Source of the DNA: Mytilinidion resinicola
Taxonomy: Eukaryota > Ascomycota > Dothideomycetes > Mytilinidiales > Mytilinidiaceae
NCBI RefSeq assembly: GCF_010093595.1
Contig: NW_022985438.1
Location: forward strand, 62,001-126,000
DNA: 64,000 nt
Direction of reading: 5' to 3'
Below, in pieces: positions 41,290 to 52,515 of the stretch (position 1 is its first letter; each line of letters begins with the position of its first letter). The notes under the pieces were generated by a model. That model saw only the letters and a list, made by a program, of their open reading frames with translations, did no database searches and had not been told where the DNA came from. A program made the translations under genes and the position numbers.

Positions 41290-44200
41290 GTGATCCATTA
41301 TGTCTCCGATCGCAATCAAAAAGCCGTTGTGCTGTAGATGCCTTCAGCCTCGTTCTTCGCGAATTGGGCAAAGATTCTGAGTCAAATGACCGCCTTGCAG
41401 GTGCCGATGATCAGGCCAGCCGTCTGAAGCTATGGGGAGGGAACATTGGAGCATTTCAAGAACTTCAATCTCAAAGTTATTTAGATTTTCGACTACGAGA
41501 GTCTCAGAACACCAAAGGAAATCATTGGTTTGCTGGACGAAATCATAGAGCACTTAGACGAAGGTGAGCAGCCGGTTTCATGCGTTCAATCTCACAGCGC
41601 TTTTTCAAACACTGATGCTACTAAGTCCTCTCGATCGCGAAAGGGGAGCAGCCGAACAGGACTGCATTTTTGACTCCCCACGATGAGACCTGGATATCCG
41701 GAGATGACGGCCACACCAACAGTACTCTGCTTCAGGACCAGCAAATCTCCGAAATAGACGAGCTACTCGAAACTGTGGCAGATTCTATCTCGGGTCTTTT
41801 CAGAATTTCAATGCTCATTCGAAAGGCTACACCGCGAGACCGCTTTCAAAAGGCTGCCACTGCGGCAACGGAACCCTTCGACGACCTCTACGATATCGCT
41901 CACGTAGCTCACAAGTTTCCAAAGCTAGAAGAAGAGAATATGAAATGGCTCAAGGTGCGCCTCGGACGGGCAATTACTCGGCGAAGACAGTTTCTTCGAT
42001 ATGCTCGAGATCATCATAAAAGGCCATCGCACGCTCCGAAAACTCTGCCCAACGCTGGAAGAGAAGACCAGAGGGAACTTCTAGTGCGAGAACTAGACAG
42101 ACAAGCTGGGACCAGGATTCTCGCACTAGATACGCGGTCAGAAGCTATTAGTAGCCTCCCTCAAACAACAGCCTCAACATTAGCTCCTTTGATCCTGGAG
42201 AGCATCCAAGGGGACATTGAAGACGGCCGGTCGCAGACGTCCTTTGCAACTTCTGTGGCTGATGATACCGAAGAGTCTAAGCTTCGCGTTGTGCCTCTCA
42301 AAGATGTCGCAGGCGGGAAAGTCCCTTTTGAATGTCCTTATTGCTGAGACATCCTGACCATCATATCAGAGCGGTCGTGGAGGTGAGTTGCTGAGCTTTT
42401 ATCAGTTCCCCTAAGAATATTGGATTACTAACAATTACCTGGAATAATGTAGAAAACATGTCTATCGAGATCTTCGATGCTATGTCTGCACCTTCCCAGG
42501 TGATAGCTGCGATCAAACCCTTTTCATAGAGGAGCGGGCATGGTTCGAGCACGAACTCGACAAACATAGAGCCCAGTGGATCTGTCCATTCTGCTCCTGC
42601 TCACCATTCTCAACTTGCGAAAATTTCGAAACTCATATAACCGCTCTTCACGCGGGAAACTTCGTCAAAAATCAACTCCCGTTCTTGACCAACTTGGGTC
42701 GGCAACGGCTAGATCGAATGTCACACTTTGACTGTCCCTTTTGTTTTTCATGGGAAAAGGACTTGAAGGAGCGAAATCCACTAGATGGCGACCTGCTCGT
42801 CACACTAGAGCAGTTTCGCAAGCATGTGGGAGCACATTCGGTCTAGCTTGCTCTCTTCGCCATACCGCCAGGCGCTGACGATAGCGACAATGATAATTCG
42901 AAATGCGCGATGCACAGTCGCCGTGGTGGCGATACGCGATCAGACGCTCCAAGCGCTACAAATACCTTCGAGTCTATCGAGGATAGCACCCCGGAAGACC
43001 CTCTACTTTTTGCCGCTGCACACGGACTTGAGCATGATATCACCCAACTACTTGACGATGGAACAAGTCTAGACCATATATCAGGCGCTCTGTAGAAAGC
43101 GGCAGTCGGCGGGCATGTCGCTGTGGCCAAGCGTCTGCTCCAATACAAAGATATCGATGTTAATTTCCATGATCGGGAATTGGACCACGTTGGTCGAGCG
43201 CCACTGTCGTTGGCTGCGATGAACAGGGATGAGGAGTTCGTCCGGTTGCTGCTAGATAACAGCGGCATCGATGCAGACCGCAAAGATATTCTCCAACACA
43301 CAGCGCTATCCTTGGCAGCGGAGAAGGGGCATGTGGCGATATTGAAGCTACTGCTTTCGAGGCCTGATGTAGATCCGGGCTCCAAAGGTCGTGCTCACAT
43401 GACGCCGCTATTGTTTGCGACGAATAACGGAAACGAAGACGTTGTACTGCTGCTAGAAAATGATATCGTCAATGTAAACTCTAAAAATGATCACAAACAA
43501 ACACCTCTGTTCTTGCCAGTAGAGTAGGGATATACGACAATAGTCAAGCTGCTGCTCTCGAGGCCTGATGTACATCCGAACTCTAGAACTATCGACAGAG
43601 GACACCATTGTTCGTTGCAGCCAGCAACGGACATGAGGACATAGTCAAAATTCTGCTGGGAAACGACAGAGCCCACCCAGACTTTGCAGATAAAACCGGT
43701 CGAACGCCACTATCGTTGTCAGTGGATTACGGGCACAAGGGGATAGTCAAGCTGTTGGTAGAAAACAAAACAGTTGACCCAGACTCTAAAGATTCGGAAG
43801 GAAGAACTCCGCTGTCATGGGCGGCGGCGAGCGGTCGGTTGGACGCAGTCGCACTTCTCCTAGAAGACGACAGAGTTGACCCAGACACTACAGATAACCC
43901 CAGTCGAACGGTATTATCGTGGTCCGCAGGATCTGGACATGAAGAAGTAGTCAAACTCCTCCTACAGACTGGTAGAGTTGATCCAAACTCTAAAGATTCT
44001 GAAGGGAAAACGACAGAGTCGACCCAGACTCTGCGGATAACTTCGGCATAACGCCACTACTAGTCTCAGCGACATATGGGCATAAGGCGGTAGTGAGGCT
44101 GTTACTACAGACTGATGCGGTTGATTTGTGTGCTAAAGCACATGAGGGGACAACGCCGCTGTGTGAAGCCGCGGCGCATGGACATGAGACCATAGTTCAG

Positions 44201-45088
44201 CAACTACTCAACCGCAACGCTAACGTCAACGGATACGGCGAAGCCTTCGGTAGCGCTCTCCAGGAGGCTTCATTTGGAGGCCATAAGGACATAGTGAAGC
44301 TGCTGCTTGACTGCAGTGCGGACGTGAACGCGCAATGACTCAGGTTGCCACTACTAGCGTGTCAGTGGCGTTACATCCTTCCATATCCGTAACAAGGGGG
44401 AACAGGGGAGTACCCCCCCCCTTTCATAGGCCATATATACGGGCCTTATGCCTCTTCAAATCAACACAGAACTGCTTCTTCACAACCTGAGACAATGCGG
44501 ACAGTACGGCAACGCAATTCAGGCCGCTTCGCTTGAAGACTATGAGGTAGTGAAGCTTCTATTGGACCATGCCGCCGACGTGAATGCACAAGGCAGAGAC
44601 TATGGCAACGCCTCCAAGCTGCTTCAGCTGTTGGCCGCAAAGAGGTTGTTATCCTGCTACTTGACCATGGGGCCGATGTCAACACAGTGGGTGGAAGCTA
44701 CGGTGTCGCGCTCCAGGCGTCCGCATATCAGGGAAATACGGAGGTCGATGGTCTGCTGCTGGACCATGGCGCAGACATCAATTCTCGAGGTGGGCGATAC
44801 GGCAGTGTACTTCGAGCAGCTTTCCAAGAAGGCCAAAGAGAAGTACTAGATGTGTTGGTTAATCGCGGCGCCAATATCTCCACACTAGGATATCTAGTAG
44901 GCAACGCGCTTCTGGCGTCTTTGCAGGAACACTACAAGAAGATAGAACGTTTTCAAGATATCTTTCAATATCTCGGGAAGAAGCGGTCATCAAAATCCAG
45001 CGACGGTGGAAAGGAAAGCGTTGATGAGGAGCCGTTGACTGAAAATAGAACTGGATCAAGGGGCAACGATGTCGCAACTGGAATGTAA
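41290..45088 (+). pseudogene. C2H2 zinc-finger and ankyrin-repeat protein, broken by stops, frameshifts and a deletion
   Basis: A large fungal protein can be read in order. N-terminal helical region: 'LVLRELGKDSESNDRLAGAD', 'LKLWGGNIGAF', 'LLDEIIEHLDEG'. Linker: 'ISEIDELLETVADSISGLF' to 'VPFECPYC'. After an intron near 42380-42455 come C2H2-like units ('CYVCTFPGDSC', 'WICPFCSCSPF', 'FDCPFCFSWEK'), then at least nine ankyrin units from 43000 ('DPLLFAAAHGLEHDITQLLDD', 'TPLSLSVDYGHKGIVKLLVEN', 'TPLCEAAAHGHETIVQQLL'). Lesions are TGA at 42345, TAG at 42844, 43093 and 43525, frameshifts near 41510, 43590 and 44612, a junction near 44010 that has lost part of a repeat, and TGA at 44337 followed by ~120 bp of foreign sequence. 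Several stops sit where an ankyrin or finger motif expects Gln. Confidence 0.8.
44340..44460. other. ~120-bp insertion with C10 run inside the ankyrin pseudogene
   Basis: Ankyrin text stops at 44336 and resumes at about 44490. The intervening sequence has no ankyrin similarity and contains a run of ten C near 44411. No terminal repeats or target duplication were evident. Confidence 0.4.
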
Positions 45089-48000
45089 CATCAAAATCGA
45101 AGATGAAGCATGGCTGGGCCTTAGGCACGGTTCAGACATAGATGTCGAGATCATGTATAGACAATGGGACGGTCCTCCTTCAATCGGTTGGTTGCACACT
45201 GTTGAAAATATCAACACTGGAGCTGAGCTCAATCTCGAGGGTTCCAGACCTGAACACGCCGCACAATGGTTCTCTGAATCTCTTCTGAAATATTAACGGA
45301 AATACGCCCGCTCGCCGAAGTAGACTTGAACACCTAATGATATGAGACTGATGGACGAAACCACAGTCGACAACCTGTATTGAGCCATCCGAGAACGAAT
45401 GGGCAAGGCTAGGGCGAAGGTGATATTTCATTGTAGGTTTCAACTCCCTCTTTGTACAGGGGAAGACTCTCTATGCGAATAAATCCTTCGTTTTTGGGGG
45501 TGGCAAACATCGCATATCCACCATCGAGCGTCCTTCGTGTAGCGGTTCTGTTGCATTCAATGCCTCGGCAATCCATTATACCTTAATTCATCGCTTAGAT
45601 CGTTGCTAATCTGTGATGAACGCTGTCGCTACTGTAGTGTTACTCGTCATTATCCTCTATGCAGTAGTGCCAGTGCTTAGTCCGGTGTCTCTAGCTTTGA
45701 GGTTGTTGCAATAGGTAGTCGGACGGATGTATCAAGGGCATCTGGGTGGTTATCATGAGCGTTCGAGAACTTCTCATCGATGTCGTCACTATCTTGGGGT
45801 GATATTTGCTTTTTACTAGAACTTGCGTAAAAGAAGAGAGACACGAGAGTATCAGGGTGGGCTTTCTTCTTCTTGGCAGTCCAAGTCGGCAGTCCAAGTC
45901 GGCAGACCGGGCGCTGCTATACTTTCGGAACCCTGTAAAACCTCGTAAATACGGATGACAGAGCACGCCGGCTGCGATGGGCCGCTGAGGTAACTAGAAT
46001 CTTGGAATGGCCTGACATGTCGTTCAAAGCTTTCAAAGTAAATTGAAGCACCATGAGCATTTTCTGCTGAGGATCTAGAAGTCAGGATTCCAGTGATACT
46101 ATATTTGAGGCGGGGGTAAGTGAGGTGTAGATATGCTTTTAGACTTGTGCACCGGTGTCATAACCTTAAACGATCAAACGAGGTCCTGTTTTAAGGTTCT
46201 TATAGAGTGGGTGACGGAACATGGATGAGCCAATTAGTTTGTGCCAGTAATTTGAGAAACCCTGATGGAGAGTTCTTGGATTGCAACCAAGGAAATACAT
46301 CGGAATGCTGAGAGAATGATACCACACTTTGTGCTAGTGCTGGCATAAGGGGTATGCCAGCCGAGGTTTTGTAATGAAACCGGTCGATGTATTTCGGGTA
46401 ACAGATCAGGGCTGTCAACAAGCCATATCAGCCGGCCCTAGGATACAGACCGATTGGACATGTCGTACTCGTAAGGAAGCAGCCTGTCTGGCCGCGCCCG
46501 TCGGCACGATGTGGATGAGCTAGGGTTCGTGAGCGAGACGGAGGTCGGAGAGTTTCAGCGGGCTTGGTGTTGATGGGTGTCGTGGGGGGTCGGCGTGGAA
46601 TGCGGGCGGCCACGCATGCTCGACACCAGATGGTGTTCGAGGGACAAAGATAAAGTACAAGGGTAGGTAGAGTAAGTCTATGCATATTTTTTGGCTAATG
46701 CTTCGGTGCTGCTCTTGACTGCGAGACACCATTTGGAGAGGGCGAGTCTAGTAGCTATCCAGGAAGATCGTTTCAAAGTCAGCAGAGTTTCCGCGGTAAA
46801 TTTGCATTTGCAGATTTGAAGGCTTCCGAGTACACCTAGTAGCAACAAGGCAGCGTTTCCTTTTGGGACCAGGTCAAAGGGTCTACATATGCATGTCTGC
46901 GTGATGGCTGCCGAGCAGAATATTAGCCACTACCAGCATAAATAAGCCCCTCGACGTCCGAGAATATCGACTTGTCTCACCGCAACTTTGCCAGGAATAG
47001 CATACATTGATAAGGCCTAGTAAGTGGTCGCATGTTCCCGCTGCAATCAATATTTACAAGACTACCCTCACCTTCTCCTCACTTGTGACTTCTGATGGTG
47101 GTGCATGTACTGCGGCGGGAGTGACGCTGGCCTCGCGACCCGTCTGGCGTACCCGGGAAGAGGCAGCCACCGAGTTACAGCGCCTGCCCACGACTGTCTC
47201 ATACAGCGGCGAGCCCAGGAGCCACGTCTTTCAGCATTATATTGGGTGGCCTACGCTTTGGCGTTTCGTCCGACGTGGGAACGAGGCAGACGGCGACTCG
47301 AGCCGAGGCGGTATCTGCATGGAAGTTGTGGGCCGCAGGGCTCGTCGACGCAGGTTCACGCTTCAGGATAGACGACGAGAGCTTCTAGAAGAGGGCATGA
47401 GACAGGGAGTAGATCCATATCGTGGCCAAGGAAACATAGCGAATGGAGACAGCAGCGAGAGAGCCTCCGCGATGCGGTTTCTGGCAGAGGCATCGTGAGC
47501 CGCTTAAGGCACATCGGACGCGGGCCAACAGCAGCCGCAGCGAGGCGGGGTGACGCTGGGTGTCTTGATACCGCCATAGCGTGGTGGTGGTGGGTGGTGA
47601 ATGGTGAGTGGTGCCGGGCAACGAGGAGTGAAGGGCCCCCAGGGGCAGCCAGGAACCGAGTGTGCCCCTAATGCAGGCGGCCCGAGCAGGCGGCGCGCCC
47701 GAAAAAGAGCCTCTCTCCTCCCCAAACGCTGCCTGCCGCACCCTTCAATGCGCCAACACTGCGCTGCTATACAAGCTGACACGGCGGAAAGCGCCCAAAA
47801 TTCAGCATGTTCTCTTCTCCTACTGCTTGGCAGCGTGTTCATGCTCGCCATATAGCTGCCCCTGCGCGCCTCCGCGTGAGGGCTGCAAGCGTCGTCGGAC
47901 AGGTGGTCGAGCGTGTTGCAACCGCGATTCCTGTCCCACCCCATCGCCATCTCGTGAGCACCCCTCCCTTCCTATGTTGCACCAAACGCACTCGCAGCCC

Positions 48001-48363
48001 AGTCGAGCTCCACGGCGCTTCATTGTCTCGGGTCCATCCGAACACGACCTCTTAACTCTCCCTTACTGCCGCGTGCGCTGCTGCACTTCTGCTGGACAAG
48101 AACACCTGCTGTCGCCCTCCCTTCCTTTCCCCCCGATCTCTGCATGTTCCATCGTCTAACCTACTCGATACGCCGTTTCTGTCTGTACCTAGGTACATCC
48201 CCTCGCTTATGTAACCTCCAGCTTTGCTTTCTCCAGTTCTCGTTTCCCTCCGGCTCTATTGACTGCGAGTCTTGACCTTAGATCGAGCTTGATATAAGCT
48301 CCAGGGTTCCTTCAACTGTCCGCTCTTTATTGTATCCAACTATCCTTTTCGTAATTTATCACT
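45089..48363. other. 3.3 kb without a recognised gene; GC-rich long leader region before the RGS gene
   Basis: 45089-46750 contains short frames only; 'cagtccaagtcgg' is duplicated in tandem at 45883-45908. 47000-48170 is GC-rich with long overlapping frames on both strands (47007-47498 plus, 47504-47950 minus and others) of arginine-, serine- and proline-rich composition and no domain, so they are probably chance. From about 48100 a C/T-rich sequence leads into the RGS gene and may be its promoter and 5' leader. Confidence 0.4.
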
Positions 48364-50310
48364 ATGGCGAGTCTCATTCTGGAACGTGCCGTCACTGCTC
48401 GACAGCTCAACGGCGGCCGAGCCAACCTCGATGCTCTAGGCATCTTCTACGTCCTGGTGGCGATCCTCTACTCTCTCCTCGTGGCCGTTGAGATCTACTT
48501 GCTGCACCGCCATCGGTCCAATCACTCCATTCGCATACGCGGCTTCAGCGTCCTCATTGGCTCCGTCTCGATGCTCCATGTGTACCTCGTTCTCGTTCTA
48601 CTCGCTTACCCCGAAAACGGGAACTGGCCCTGCGTTGCCGAGTACTGGATCATGTCAGTGTTTCTACCACTGGGCATGGCGTTGTTTCAAGGTTGGTATT
48701 CCAGAACTTCGGTGAACCATTGATGCTCTTGCTTACCGTGTCCCAGCTGCCAATGCAAGGCTTCTCAAGTACTACGAGAGTCAAGAAAGACTTGCTCGTA
48801 ATTATACGGAGGGGGCACGCAAGAAACGAATCACTTGGACTCCGAAAGGTATCTTGGAGGCGTACTTACGTCTTGACGCTGCTGCGAAAACATATGCGTG
48901 GATTGTTGTTGGTCTAGCGATCTCGGTACGTATTCGCATTTGACCTCAGAGTTTGCCAATGCTTACTAATGATATCAGTTCATTCCATCTACTATACTAT
49001 ACTTTGGCTCGCGTCGCTTTCATCGCTCTTACGGCTTTTTCGGTCATGTTGCCGACCAATCCAGCTGCCGGAGGGGAGCAGAATGGTAGGCAGCACTTCC
49101 TTCCCGACGACGCTGAATCTCACACTTCAACAGGGTTCCATCCATCTTTATGCAGCTATTCTGGACTACAATATTTGGGCCCTATCTACTCTGGAAGATT
49201 CGCAAGGTCAATGATGTCCACTACTGGGCGTGGCAGACTCGATTAGCAATCATTGCAGGGTGAGATCACTTGCAATCTTGCATTGAGTACTTACTAATGC
49301 CCAGAATAGTCTTCCTGGAACACCGCTCTGGCTCGCTTTTACGTACACGAAGATTCCCGTGATGTTGACCATCAACAAGTACTTCCCAACCTCAGGATGG
49401 TAAGTTGCACGCCCACCCATTCCTACACCACCTCTCGAAACTAAGTCACGTTCTCTAATCCCATAAGAGCTGCACTAAAACCCTACTCCCCCGCAGGTTC
49501 CTCCCCTGCCTCATAACCATCCAGCAAGTCACTATCATCCTCCCCCTCTGGGACGCCTACAAATCCGCCCTCAACCCTTCCCGCCGCACCAGCACCTCCT
49601 CCCTCACCTCTCACATCTCCGCCTCCTCCTCCGCAACCCTCAAGCACAAAGGTAGCATGCAATCCCTCGAGTTCGTGATAAAGCACAACATCGAGCCACT
49701 CATAACCTGGGCCGCGCGCAGAGAATTCACAGCCGAGAACATGGTCTTCCTGCGCGAAGTGCGCAACTTCCGCCAACGCTGGGAACATATTTCTGAGTAC
49801 ATCCAACCTCAAACACAAACACCTCCCACCTCACTCGGCAAACAAATCGATGGACGAACCGAAGCAGGGCCGAGCACCATCTCAGCTCAGCAACGCCGCC
49901 AGCAATTCACCGAAGCCTCCCTCATCTTCTTCACGCTGATCAACCCTTTCACGGCCGAAACACCAATCAATATCGAGTACAAAGTCTTCCGGCACCTACA
50001 ATCCCTCTTCTCGAGCGTAGTCTTCGACCCCTACGAGTGTGATGCCATCTCGGAGCACTCAAAGCGTGAAAACGTGGTGTGTCCGTGGGAAGACGACGCC
50101 TTGATGCTCGGCGGCCTGCTTGGCCGCGCCGAGAGCGTGAAGAGTGAGTCCGGCATAGGGATCGAGCATGTGCCAAAGGAGTTTGATGTGGGGCTTTTCG
50201 ATGCCGCGTTTGAGAGCATCAAGTATCTTGTTTTTACGAATACGTGGCCGAGGTATGTGGAGGCGGAGAGAGCGAGTGGAGTGATGGAGGAGAAGTGGGT
50301 TGAGGGATAG
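48364..50310 (+). CDS. Seven-transmembrane-type regulator of G-protein signalling (RGS) protein, 547 aa, six exons
   Basis: Exons 48364-48691, 48747-48925, 48979-49085, 49134-49259, 49310-49399 and 49497-50310 sum to 1644 bases; introns (48-97 bp) carry TACTAAT, GCTGAAT or ACTAAT branch sites. The N-terminal half has several membrane spans ('FYVLVAILYSLLVAVEIYLL', 'LIGSVSMLHVYLVLVLLAY', 'MSVFLPLGMALFQ', 'YAWIVVGLAISFIPSTILYF', 'IFMQLFWTTIFGPYLLW', and others). An RGS domain follows from about residue 331: 'LEFVIKHNIEPLITWAARREF', 'ENMVFLREVRNFRQRWE', 'EASLIFFTLINPF' and the last helix 'FESIKYLVFTNTWPRYVE'. It would accelerate GTP hydrolysis by a G-alpha subunit and may itself sense a ligand. 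Resembles the GprK/7TM-RGS class of filamentous fungi. Intact; a core-genome type gene. Confidence 0.9.
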
Positions 50311-50633
50311 GACAACGAAGTCGTATAGTATTGACGGAAGCTGTCATATTCTCTTCTCCTTCAAGGGATGCTCGCTGGTGGGAAGGTGTTGATATGGGGT
50401 AGAAGGGCTTAATCTAATTCTTATCTGGCCTGCGTGTGGCAATCTGTCGATATGTTGGGGGAATGGGCAGGACGTTTGCTTGAGGCGTTTTGGGAATATA
50501 CCATGGTATCTGGTGGCACTCGTATAGCTTATAAGAAAACATCTACGAGAGAATTGAACGAGTCTAGAGGGTTTGAATACTGACCTATCTTGAGGAAAGC
50601 AAAGAATGGCAAAGGAATAGGAAGACGAGCATT
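50311..50633. other. Spacer downstream of the RGS gene
   Basis: 3' region of two convergent genes. No feature seen. Confidence 0.35.
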
Positions 50634-50882
50634 TCATAGGCCCAGTAAAAACCAGAACAAGGTCTCTCGCAGTGCTGCAACGCCTCTGATCATAGCATTC
50701 TGAAGTGTGACCTGGATCCTGTGATTGATACTGCATAGCGGGCTAAGCTTGCAAACGTTGTCATCGTCTGGGGAGTAGTCCCGGCCGTCTTCACTGTCCG
50801 GGATCGCGGTCTTATCCGGCTTCTGTTTAATATCAGGACCGTGGTTGTGGTTGTGAGAATCGTGATCTTTGTTGTTGGACAT
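50634..50882 (-). CDS. Small hypothetical protein, 82 aa
   Basis: ATG-started frame. The N-terminal half is hydrophilic and His/Asp/Asn-rich ('KDHDSHNHNHGPD'), then 'IPDSEDGRDYSPDDDNVC', followed by 'CSINHRIQVTLQNAMIRGVAALRETLFWFLLGL' split over the C-terminal half, which ends in a hydrophobic tail that could be a tail anchor. No family recognised. The compositional split argues for a real protein but evidence is thin. Confidence 0.35.
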   Translation of the reverse strand: MSNNKDHDSHNHNHGPDIKQKPDKTAIPDSEDGRDYSPDDDNVCKLSPLCSINHRIQVTLQNAMIRGVAALRETLFWFLLGL

Positions 50883-51125
50883 GGTGACAACATCGGCAAC
50901 GAGATCTATACACGAGTCTTAGATGAGACTGGCGGCATGAGCGTTGGTCATGGCTTACTTAGTGAGAGTCAGAAGCCGCTGGCGAGGCCTGTGGATATGT
51001 CGCTAGCTCAGACTCGGCAACAGAAGACAAGTACCCTTGTGCTTACCTCTCGACACGCTAATGCAGTGCTCTGTAGTCGAGCCTTTCCCTAGCCACGCGT
51101 TCGCGGCTTTAAGGTTCGTCTAGGA

Positions 51126-51269
51126 AGCAGACTTGCAATCAGCAGAGTCAAACGAGCAATTATGGGGCAAGCGATAAAGGAGACTGGAGTCGAGTGCAGA
51201 GTTGCAGTGGGCAAAGTCAAACCTTGAGACCTAGAGCGAGCGGTAAATGACACTGGAGCTGAAGGCAGG
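51126..51269. repeat. Diverged ~75-bp tandem duplication
   Basis: 51126-51198 (ttgca.t..gca.agtcaaac...gcga.cggtaaa-like core) is repeated at 51203-51269 with about 70% similarity by eye. A second echo, gtaccct(t/a)g(t/a)gcttacc, occurs at about 51030 and 51270. Confidence 0.45.
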
Positions 51270-51652
51270 TACCCTAGAGCTTACCATTTCAATCGCGCGG
51301 TCGTAAAGCGCACTACGCGTACTGCTAAATGATTGAGCCGTCAGGCAAAGCTTTGCAGGATAACTCATGGTCCATTCAATCTCAAAATAGGTAATTTCGA
51401 CGCAGCGGAAGTGAGGTTAGGACTGATCTTCCCGGGAGATGTCGGCGCAATACAACAAACCTGGAGTGGCACTCATTCAACACTCATCATATGGAAGGGG
51501 TCAAAATGCCAAAGCTTCCAACATTTTATCTTAACCCGTTCAACGACAAGGGAATCGAAAAGACCACCATCATCCACCAGACATCCTACCATCCTTGTCT
51601 TAAGACTCTCCTTTCCGACTTCCAGCACATCCTCTATCGCTACACCTACGGA

Positions 51653-52515
51653 CTAAGCTGTAGGAGTTGAAGCTGGAACGGGCCACGAGAATGAAGGCGC
51701 GCCAGAGAATCTTGGGAATCCTCCAGTAGGCTTAGGTCCTAGAGGGAACGAAGGCACGCCAGAGAAGCCTGGAAACCCTCCTGCAGGCGCAGGCCCGCTC
51801 GGGGGAGAGAATGAAGGCCAGTTCGTAGGCCAACCACTTGGTGCGGAGAAACTGAAAGAACCGCCGCTTGGAAATTGACATTTATCGAGCGGAGCCGTAG
51901 GAGTGGGGAAACCTGTGGGGAAACCTATGGGAACGCCAGGAAATCCAGAGAGGCCTCCTGAAAGACGTTAATATATGCACTGGTATCTAGAGAAGAGGCT
52001 TGGTATGTACGCGAGATCTTTTGCTGCCAGCATTCAAATGGTCACTTGAATTGTGTTTGTCGCATCAAGTGAACCGACAAGAGATCGATTGATGAAGTGA
52101 ATGGGTACTGAAGGGCTACGTACCGGAGGGCAATTGAGTGGGTCCTGGGCCAGCCGGGAAAGAGGGGAATCCCGTCTGATGAGGAGCACCGCTGTGGTGG
52201 TGAGCGCTAGATTCTAACTAGCGCTTTTCAATCTCGCTGCCAGAGGGCGCGAGGAAGCCGCTGAAGGACGGGAAGCCTGAGTGACTCCCTGTGGGTTTAG
52301 GAAATCTGCCAGTCGGTACAGGGAAGCTGATAGGGAATCCGCCTGTAGGGTGGGGAGCGCCGCTGTGGCGATGAGCGCTGAATTCTGGCTTGTCGCCAAT
52401 GGGAGCAGCGACGGCACTTGATGCATGTCAGTAACAATGTACACCGATGTGAATGTGAGGTTCATTGCCTGGAAGCAAGAAGCGCCACGAGCGCAATTTT
52501 GACGGTATGCAGCAT
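51653..52515 (-). CDS. Secreted Pro/Gly/Phe-rich repeat protein with a GC-AG intron and one in-frame TAG
   Basis: Exon 1 (52469-52515), exon 2 (52124-52416) and exon 3 (51653-51957) total 645 bases, a multiple of three. Intron 1 (52417-52468) has a GC donor (AG|GCAATG), a TTACTGAC branch and an AAG acceptor; splicing it completes a textbook signal peptide, 'MLHTVKIALVALLASSAVAA'. Intron 2 is 51958-52123 (GTACGT...TTTCAG). The mature part has two diverged copies of a SAHxHSGAPHxTGxFP unit and GGFPxFSGxPSF repeats, ending 'PVPASTPTA'. Between the two SAHxHSGAPH units lies 'SEIEKR', a dibasic Kex2-like site, immediately followed by TAG at 52218-52220. The product may end there (about 80 aa), or the TAG may be a C-to-T nonsense change. 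Candidate small secreted/cell-wall protein or processed-peptide precursor; no known family recognised. Confidence 0.6.

Noticed and set aside
44400..44420. C10 run as a programmed frameshift site in the ankyrin gene
   Set aside because: It lies in non-homologous inserted sequence, not in the ankyrin frame, and other lesions already break the gene.
47007..47950. Open frames of 163 and 148 codons on opposite strands
   Set aside because: GC-rich sequence keeps many frames open; arginine/serine/proline-rich composition, no motif, and no intron signals joining them to anything.
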